This document shows positions 47,854 to 53,179 of a stretch of DNA of 53,179 nt, in pieces; the first letter of the stretch is position 1, and every line of letters begins with the position of its first letter. Location of the stretch: positions 1 through 53,179 of the forward strand of contig JAOHKG010000005.1 in assembly GCA_028101095.1 (NCBI GenBank), written 5' to 3'. The position numbers were made by a program, and so were the translations under genes. The notes beneath the pieces are model-generated. The model saw nothing but the letters and a program-made list of their open reading frames with translations. It made no database searches and was not told the DNA's origin. The stretch comes from Fidelibacterota bacterium (GTDB lineage: Bacteria > Fidelibacterota > Marinisomatia > Marinisomatales > UBA1611).

Positions 47854-48313
47854 TTTTGTTGAATAAAAAAGAGTCTAAACTATATTTACCGGGACCCAGT
47901 AAAAAAAGAGTTAAATATATTGTGGCATAAATGTATGCTTCTTCACCACTCTCACCACCTACAGCATGATAAGAACCAGCCATAAACATAGTGAAAAAAA
48001 TAAAAGAAGATGCTATTCGAGTGCAGAAACCAACTATTACAAATAAAGCAAAAATGCTTTCACTAAGTGCCGCTAAAAATCCAAATATAACAAACCCAAA
48101 ATTGATTCCAACGATAGGCATTGCTGCTTCTCCAAGCCACGCCCAAGATTCAACTCCTTTGTTTAGCTTTCCTAATCCATGATTGTAGAACAGGAAAAAA
48201 GAAGGGAAAATACGAAGAAAAAAAAGACCTAAATCAACACTTCCTTTGAAAAGATTAGATGAGAATAATATCTTATTAAAAAAAGAACTAAGCATCCTCT
48301 TCAAACTCCGCAT
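47843..48313 (-). CDS. DoxX family membrane protein
   Basis: This product of about 156 residues has four predicted helices and matches DoxX/DoxD-like quinol-linked or redox-associated proteins (LFFLRIFPSFFLFYNHGLGK, and FLAALSESIFALFVIVGFCTRIAS). The start is uncertain: ATG at 48313, a TTG one codon earlier, or ATG at 48295, which overlaps the stop of the 58-codon gene more neatly. Function in bacteria is not well defined. It lies between the small membrane gene and the barrel gene and overlaps both. Confidence 0.88.
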   Translation of the reverse strand: MRSLKRMLSSFFNKILFSSNLFKGSVDLGLFFLRIFPSFFLFYNHGLGKLNKGVESWAWLGEAAMPIVGINFGFVIFGFLAALSESIFALFVIVGFCTRIASSFIFFTMFMAGSYHAVGGESGEEAYIYATIYLTLFLLGPGKYSLDSFLFNKNEI

Positions 48314-48464
48314 CAAGTATATCCATTTTATTAATTTTGGTACGTACTTTCCTTTTAGTTTCCTGATCCTTCATTTTTTTATTTATTTTTAAAATTGGTA
48401 GAAGAACAGCTATGACTTTCTGAGAAACATAAAATAACAAAATTATAAAAATCCATTTTATCAT
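48288..48464 (-). CDS. Small single-pass membrane protein, 58 aa
   Basis: The frame starts with the ATG at 48464, which overlaps the TGA of the deoxynucleoside kinase gene as ATGA, and ends TAG at 48288 inside the DoxX start. Residues about 3-24 form one membrane helix (WIFIILLFYVSQKVIAVLL). A strongly basic linker follows (KINKKMKDQETKRKVRTK) and then an acidic end (DILDAEFEEDA). The layout recalls short DUF4834-type proteins of Bacteroidetes, but this is tentative. Coupling to both neighbours supports a real gene. Confidence 0.7.
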   Translation of the reverse strand: MIKWIFIILLFYVSQKVIAVLLPILKINKKMKDQETKRKVRTKINKMDILDAEFEEDA

Positions 48465-49106
48465 TTTAAGCCTGAAACTGGATTGAAAAATTTTGTTCCC
48501 GACACAGGCTGCCTGATATACTTAATAACCTCTTCTAAATCATTTTCATTATTTACAAAATCAATATTATTTGTATTTATAATAACAAGTGGTGTCTCCT
48601 GGTATCTGAAAAAATATTCCGTATAAACCTGGCTCAATGCATCAATATATTCATATGTAATATTAGTTTCCATTTCTCTGCCACGTTTAAAAATATTTTT
48701 CATCAGCGTATCTGTATCAGCTTGTAAATAAATAACTAAATCAGGTTTAATCACATTACGTTCTAAAAGGTTTGCAACCGTATCATATAATTGCATTTCT
48801 TTTTCATTTAGGTTTAGAGAGGCAAAAAGACGGTCTTTTACAAACATATAATCCGTCATTAATAATTTTTGAAACATGTCAACTTGACGCAACTCTTGCT
48901 GTTGCCGGTACCTTTGAAGTAGAAAAAATAATTGAGTCTGAAAAGAATATCTTTCTGGGTCTTTGTAAAAATCAGGTAAAAAAAGGGTTTTCCTCAAATT
49001 CTTCAAGAACTAATCTGGCTCCTAATCGTTTCGCCATTAGTTTTGAAAGACTTGTTTTACCAACCCCAATTGGTCCCTCTATCGCAATATAATATAAGTT
49101 TTTCAA
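48461..49106 (-). pseudogene. Deoxynucleoside kinase, frameshifted after the P-loop
   Basis: The N-terminal piece starts with TTG at 49106 (TTGA overlap with folK) and reads NLYYIAIEGPIGVGKTSLSK, the P-loop of dGK/dAK-type kinases, then EEFEENPF. A T7 run follows (A7 at 48978-48984 on the plus strand). With one T removed the frame continues LPDFYKDPERYSFQTQLFFL and gives 214 residues, the normal size. A stop (ACC TGA) ends the unshifted frame. Later motifs are sound: DYMFVKDRLFA (DRS-like region), PDLVIYLQAD and KRGREME (lid). It salvages deoxynucleosides with ATP. A truncated TTG form from 49006 would lack the P-loop. Confidence 0.88.
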
Positions 49107-49612
49107 GCTTGTGTATCCATATGATGTAAAAAGACTTTTGTTTTATCAGGACAATGATTAATTAAATCTTTTATTTTTATTTTAGAATGAGGTATTTCAA
49201 AGTTTGGTGCTAATTCATCAAAAGGTACCAGTACAAATTTTCTCATTGTCAACATTGGATGCGGAATACTTAACTCTTCAGTCTCGATTACAGCATCACC
49301 ATGAAAAAGGATGTCAATATCAATAATTCTCGGAGAATTTTTCTCTCTTCTATCTTTGCGTCCAAGCATTCTTTCAACTTTTTTTATCACATCCAGTACC
49401 TCAAAAGGTTTTAAAGATGTTTTACATTTAACAACTGAATTTAAAAAATGAGGTTGATCTATGTTGTATAGTGGCTCTGAATCATAATAAGAAGAGCTTT
49501 GAATATCCGATATTTCAAAATTTATAGATAAAGCCATCGTTGCCTGAGCAATATTTGATTCACGATCTCCTAAATTTGAACCTAGACTTAGATAAAGATC
49601 AACTGTATTCAT
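49103..49612 (-). CDS. folK: 6-hydroxymethyl-7,8-dihydropterin pyrophosphokinase
   Basis: This 169-residue enzyme moves pyrophosphate from ATP to 6-hydroxymethyldihydropterin in folate synthesis. LSLGSNLGDRESNI starts the protein, NSVVKCKTSLKPFEVL is in the middle, and the signature RIIDIDILFHGDAV with SIPHPMLTMRKFVLVPFDELAP carries the Mg- and ATP-site Asp pair. It follows folB with no gap and overlaps the kinase gene by four bases. A folK next to a deoxynucleoside kinase is common in Bacteroidetes, as I recall. Confidence 0.96.
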   Translation of the reverse strand: MNTVDLYLSLGSNLGDRESNIAQATMALSINFEISDIQSSSYYDSEPLYNIDQPHFLNSVVKCKTSLKPFEVLDVIKKVERMLGRKDRREKNSPRIIDIDILFHGDAVIETEELSIPHPMLTMRKFVLVPFDELAPNFEIPHSKIKIKDLINHCPDKTKVFLHHMDTQA

Positions 49613-49972
49613 TTATAATTTTTCTCTTTCCAATTCTACTTCAACAGTATCAAGGTTTGCCATAATTGGAGCATGCGGTTTCCTAATTTTTATTTTTACT
49701 TTTGTTATTGGGTAATATTTTAACAATTTTGTACAAATTTTATCGCCAACCGATTCTATTAAATTATAAGATTTTTCTGTGAAAATTGCCACAATGATTG
49801 AAACAGCTTCATCATAATTTACTGTATCTTCTAAATTATCCGTATCTGCAGGTTTTTTTAAATCTAAAAACATTTCAATATCTAACTCAAAAAGACCTTC
49901 CTTCTCTTTTTCAAATTCATATGCGCCGTGGCGAGCAGGAATTTTCAAGTTTTTAATTCGTACTATGTCCAT
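49613..49972 (-). CDS. folB: Dihydroneopterin aldolase
   Basis: This 119-residue aldolase cleaves 7,8-dihydroneopterin to 6-hydroxymethyldihydropterin and glycolaldehyde, the step before FolK. The conserved patches are ARHGAYEFEKEKEGLFELDI (residues about 13-32), DTVNYDEAVSII with the active-site Tyr, LIESVGDKI with the catalytic Glu, and KIRKPHAPI with the catalytic Lys. Its ATG follows the M1 peptidase stop directly. FolB and FolK are adjacent, so the two consecutive folate steps are coexpressed. Confidence 0.95.
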   Translation of the reverse strand: MDIVRIKNLKIPARHGAYEFEKEKEGLFELDIEMFLDLKKPADTDNLEDTVNYDEAVSIIVAIFTEKSYNLIESVGDKICTKLLKYYPITKVKIKIRKPHAPIMANLDTVEVELEREKL

Positions 49973-51916
49973 TTATTTAATTAATTGTATTTTTTGGGTG
50001 TAAGATTTACTTTTAGCTTTCACTCTTAAAAAATAAACCCCTGAAGCTTGTCCACTAGCATCCCATGAAATTTTATTTAATCCAGGGTAAGATTGTATTG
50101 GATCTAATTCTTTAACTAATGCACCATTTAAATTATAAATAAATATTCTTGATTGGAACTGTCCTACCACCTCAGGTATAAAATAGTTTACATTAACAAC
50201 AGGATTGAAAGGATTTGGAAAAGCTGGATACATAATTAAATCACTATTTACAGGAATTTGATTATCCGTAGTTAAATATTGAACTTCTTTAAGAATCCAA
50301 TTTTCAGGGTCTAACTCTACCCTTTGAACAACTCCATTTACAGAGTTAATGAAATAATCTTGAGATAAGCCATAATTATCTACTTTCAATCGAAAAGTAT
50401 CCAAATCAGTAAAGACAGCTATTTCGATGGGCATGTCAAAAAATTGCCAATTTTGAATTTGAGATATATTGATCTGCAATTGGTTTTCGTTGTTGGTATT
50501 CCATGCAAGAGAATATTTTGGATAAAATTCACCATATATCCACTGTTCAAAAAATGAATCTAATTCTAAACCTGAAACATCCTCACAAACCACCTTAAAG
50601 TTCTCAGTGGTTGCTGCATCATATGCAAGTGAATCATTATATGCATATGATTGTAAGGCTTCAAAAAATAAAGAGTCACCTAGAATACCTCTTAACATAT
50701 GTACTACCCAACCAGCTTTATTATAAGTAAGGTTACCATTAAAGATCTGACTTGTAGTCGATGGGTCTTCAACATAAATCGTTCCGGAACCATAATATGT
50801 ATGATTACTCCAATAATTTTTATATGCGTCAGGACCATTTGAAGCTTCTATCCAAATAGCCTCAGAAAAGCGTGCAAAACCTTCATTTAACCAGATATGA
50901 TGAAAATCAGAGCATGTGATTAAGTCCCCCCACCATTGATGTCCTAGCTCATGTGCGATTAACCATTCTGAATAACCACCCATACTTGAAATTGTTTGAT
51001 GTTCCATACCACCACCTCGACCAAATTCAGCGTGCCCATATTTTTCATTCATAAAAGGATATTCACCAAACTTTTCCGCAAATACTTTCATCATATCTTT
51101 TGTCAATAAATAATTATCCCGAACCATTTCGTAGTGGTCAGGGTATACATAAAAATCTAGGGGCAGCGTATCACCATTTAAACCTATATACTCGTCATGC
51201 CATACTGTGTAAGGATAAGAAGTAATGGAAACAAGATAAGTTGAGATAGGATAACTTTCAAACCAAGTATATTTTTTTAGGTTATTCCCTACTGATACCT
51301 CTTGAATTAACAATCCATTTGAAACAACAATTTGGTCCTCTTGTAAAGTAATAGAAATTTCTACAGAGTCTGCTTTATCTGAAGGGTCATCTTTACAGGG
51401 CCACCAGTCTCTCGCTCCATAAGGCTCTGAAAGTGTCCATAAATGTGGAATTCCATTGTATGTATCAAAATTAAAAGAACCGAAACCTGTAGATGTGGGT
51501 TGTCCATGATAAAAAATTTGAACATTAAAATCATACCCCTCAGGAGATGTTGATTCAGGGGATGGAATTTTTATTTTATTATCGTTGTGCATGAATACTG
51601 ATAAAATATTATCAACAAAAATAGAATCAACTATCATTGAATTAGAAAGGTTCAGCTCAATAGAGTCTGGCTGATCTAACCCTACAGATCCACTTAAAAG
51701 AACATTCCCTGAAATTTGTTCTAATTCAATATCAATTGATATATCAATATTATAATAAAAAATATCTATTTTTTCTTGCATTTCTGATAGTGTAGAGACC
51801 CCTATCGTTTGATTTTGATAAGATAATGATTTCCCACATGTATTTATGAGTTTTTCATTTTGTTGCGAAAAAATAATACTTAGTGAAATAAAGATAGTTA
51901 TTATAATTTTATACAT
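49973..51916 (-). CDS. M1 family metallopeptidase with type IX secretion sorting domain
   Basis: This 647-residue secreted aminopeptidase starts with a signal peptide (IIITIFISLSIIFS). An N-terminal beta domain (residues 30-220) is followed by the catalytic domain. The zinc motif HELGHQWWGD begins near residue 322, with the third ligand Glu in LNEGFARFSE. The exopeptidase motif reads GGMEHQT where most M1 enzymes have GAMEN. The C-terminal 85 residues (from AFPNPFNPVVNVNYF to YTQKIQLIK) match the type A sorting domain of type IX secretion, so it is exported to the surface or medium. It is the first gene of a long chain with folB and folK. Confidence 0.94.
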   Translation of the reverse strand: MYKIIITIFISLSIIFSQQNEKLINTCGKSLSYQNQTIGVSTLSEMQEKIDIFYYNIDISIDIELEQISGNVLLSGSVGLDQPDSIELNLSNSMIVDSIFVDNILSVFMHNDNKIKIPSPESTSPEGYDFNVQIFYHGQPTSTGFGSFNFDTYNGIPHLWTLSEPYGARDWWPCKDDPSDKADSVEISITLQEDQIVVSNGLLIQEVSVGNNLKKYTWFESYPISTYLVSITSYPYTVWHDEYIGLNGDTLPLDFYVYPDHYEMVRDNYLLTKDMMKVFAEKFGEYPFMNEKYGHAEFGRGGGMEHQTISSMGGYSEWLIAHELGHQWWGDLITCSDFHHIWLNEGFARFSEAIWIEASNGPDAYKNYWSNHTYYGSGTIYVEDPSTTSQIFNGNLTYNKAGWVVHMLRGILGDSLFFEALQSYAYNDSLAYDAATTENFKVVCEDVSGLELDSFFEQWIYGEFYPKYSLAWNTNNENQLQINISQIQNWQFFDMPIEIAVFTDLDTFRLKVDNYGLSQDYFINSVNGVVQRVELDPENWILKEVQYLTTDNQIPVNSDLIMYPAFPNPFNPVVNVNYFIPEVVGQFQSRIFIYNLNGALVKELDPIQSYPGLNKISWDASGQASGVYFLRVKAKSKSYTQKIQLIK

Positions 51917-52073
51917 TAAAGGTAAGAAATTCTGCTTGAAGGTTATTTACGGTTTTTTTTCTAAACTCGATAAGACTATTACAAATGGTTCTTTCAGAAT
52001 TTTTCTCTACAACTTTTGACAATCTTTGCTTAGTTAATGATACATTTGATTTGAAAAATAGTTTCCAAGAAAA

Positions 52074-52508
52074 TCAATCTTTTCCTGGTTGTATTTTATC
52101 AAACCTTAAATTTTCATATTTTTCCCACATGTTAGAGCCTGAAGCCTCTGCAAAACGATATGAAAACTCAAGGGCTTCATAGAAAGGCTTATTAGCGTAC
52201 TCCCCATGAGAATAAAATTCATCTATCCATTGTACCATATTGGATATTCTAACTTTCTCTAATTGGTCAAAAATTCCATATACCATTTCAGCTCTATTTT
52301 CATAGTACCATTCAGTAATCCCACCATAACCAACTGAACTTTTTAGTTCAGTATGTGTTTCATAAACTTGAGTGATGTAAGAAAACAGAAATGTTTCTTT
52401 TTCTTCCTGAGTGAGGGTCTTCCAATATGTTACAACTGGAGATAGAGAGCCAGAATCGGTTTGAGCTGTTAAAAAGGAGAATAAGAATAGTAATATAATT
52501 TTTTTCAT
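52074..52508 (-). CDS. Secreted hypothetical protein, 144 aa
   Basis: The signal peptide is IILLFLFSFLTAQT (residues about 3-16). The mature part is acidic and helical, with many aromatic residues (VVTYWKTLTQEEKETFLFSYI, shortened here to its first half). I recognise no family. It has its own promoter gap (52509-52591) and a 157-base gap (51917-52073) before the M1 peptidase gene. In that gap the same frame stays open for about 54 codons after the TGA; no RNA gene or terminator is seen there. Confidence 0.7.
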   Translation of the reverse strand: MKKIILLFLFSFLTAQTDSGSLSPVVTYWKTLTQEEKETFLFSYITQVYETHTELKSSVGYGGITEWYYENRAEMVYGIFDQLEKVRISNMVQWIDEFYSHGEYANKPFYEALEFSYRFAEASGSNMWEKYENLRFDKIQPGKD

Positions 52509-52591
52509 AATGTTCTCTCTCGAATAATCTAAGTATATATTATTATCCTAAAGATACAATGATACAACACAACTGAACAATGCTAAAAATT

Positions 52592-53179
52592 CTATGGTTC
52601 AACCCAATCACTATTGTCTTTGATTAATTTTATTAGAGCATTAACAGCTTTATCAGAATCAATATGTTTTTTAACTACCTCTTGCCCTTTATAAAGAGAA
52701 ATTTTACCGGTGCCAGTACCAACATATCCATAATCAGCATCAGCCATCTCCCCCGGTCCATTAACAATACAACCCATGATACCAATCTTAAGACCTTTTA
52801 AATGAGAGGTTTTTGATCGGATTTTGGCTGTAGTTTCTTGCAGATCAAATAGAGTTCGACCACAAGAAGGACAAGATATGTATTCAGTTTTAGATATTCT
52901 AGTTCTGCTGGCTTGCAAAATACCAAAAGCAGTTTCATTTGTGAAATTAAGATTATTCAATCGTTCAAACCAAATTCCATCTCCAAATCCATCAATTTGC
53001 AGCCCACCAATATCCGTTGCAGATTTGAGAAGAAATTTATTATTTCCCATACTACCATAATTTCTGCGAATAATTATTGGGTTCTCTATTTTTAATTTCA
53101 TACAGTTAATAAAAACCTTTCTTTGTTGAGCAAGGTTTTGTTCTGATGAGGAGCTTAAAACTACAATACAATTAGGCAA
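52592..53179 (-). CDS. ispG: 4-hydroxy-3-methylbut-2-enyl diphosphate synthase, C-terminal part
   Basis: The frame is open to the right edge, so only the last 195 residues are present; the apparent first codon is internal. IspG reduces MEcPP in the MEP isoprenoid pathway using a 4Fe-4S cluster. Cluster-ligand segments are EYISCPSCGRTLFDL and IGIMGCIVNGPGEMADADYG. The preceding part (VVLSSSSEQNLAQQRKVFIN, FGDGIWFERL) belongs to the long IspG type with the inserted domain found in plants, Chlamydia and Bacteroidetes. The stop is at 52592. Confidence 0.95.
   Translation of the reverse strand: MPNCIVVLSSSSEQNLAQQRKVFINCMKLKIENPIIIRRNYGSMGNNKFLLKSATDIGGLQIDGFGDGIWFERLNNLNFTNETAFGILQASRTRISKTEYISCPSCGRTLFDLQETTAKIRSKTSHLKGLKIGIMGCIVNGPGEMADADYGYVGTGTGKISLYKGQEVVKKHIDSDKAVNALIKLIKDNSDWVEP

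Noticed and set aside
48461-49006. Deoxynucleoside kinase as a complete gene from the TTG at 49006
   Set aside because: This form lacks the P-loop, which is present just upstream in another frame; a frameshift explains both parts better.

Overview
The window is about 53 kb of AT-rich, gene-dense bacterial chromosome with ordinary vertical content. Most genes lie on the minus strand in long runs whose stop and start codons touch or overlap. Several traits point to the Fibrobacteres-Chlorobi-Bacteroidetes superphylum, possibly a marine Marinimicrobia (SAR406)-like lineage. These are a secreted M1 peptidase ending in a FPNPFNP-type sorting domain, lipoproteins with PKD/Ig-like folds, a long-type IspG, a DUF4295-like protein and a PafA-type phosphatase. 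The placement is an inference from gene content; no rRNA is present. Start codons are a mix of ATG, GTG and TTG, and Shine-Dalgarno sites are clear only before some genes (groES, groEL, the small protein at 28518). I found no insertion sequence, prophage, integrase or CRISPR array, and no gene-free stretch longer than about 225 bases.

Layout. 1-2.5 kb: an MBOAT acyltransferase cut by the window edge, tRNA-Ser(UGA), a small unknown protein and a cold-shock protein. 2.6-5 kb: three tandem lipoproteins sharing one Ig-like domain. 5-7.6 kb: a frameshifted EamA transporter, tRNA-Ser(GGA), a DUF4295-like protein and a CorC-like protein. 7.6-13 kb: smpB, tyrS, a PafA-like phosphatase lipoprotein and a NatAB-type ABC exporter in one operon. 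13-15.4 kb: a DUF3524 glycosyltransferase (queuosine-tRNA mannosyltransferase family) and a BaiN/HI0933 flavoprotein. 15.6-22.6 kb: pepA, a fused nucleotide-transporter-like/HEAT/cNMP-binding protein, acs and a hotdog thioesterase. 22.7-26.9 kb: a tight operon of a NamZ-like muramidase, a frameshifted outer-membrane barrel and a UMF1 transporter. 27-30.4 kb: a DASS transporter with a small membrane partner, rlmH and alr. 30.4-34.8 kb: a probably degenerate ABC system and polA. 34.9-36.9 kb: groESL. 37-44.6 kb: an smc, mscS, DUF423, APC permease, homocysteine methyltransferase and dut operon. 45-52 kb: a ten-gene chain running from the M1 peptidase through folB, folK and a deoxynucleoside kinase to a Gfo/Idh/MocA oxidoreductase. 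The last gene is a partial ispG.

The most notable observations are these. (1) Four separate genes are each broken by exactly one extra base in a sense-strand T homopolymer of 6 to 9 bases, always needing a +1 correction; this may be sequencing error, genuine decay or transcriptional slippage. (2) A 1051-residue protein joins an ATP/ADP-translocase-like membrane domain to helical repeats and a cNMP-binding domain. (3) A NamZ/outer-membrane barrel/UMF1 operon looks like a peptidoglycan-fragment scavenging unit. (4) An ABC ATPase has lost its Q-loop Gln and H-loop His next to a broken permease. (5) An APC permease and a homocysteine methyltransferase overlap, resembling MmuP-MmuM. (6) A 58-codon membrane gene, translationally coupled to its neighbours, is easily missed. 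I see no clearly new defence or mobile system; the candidates above are the best leads.
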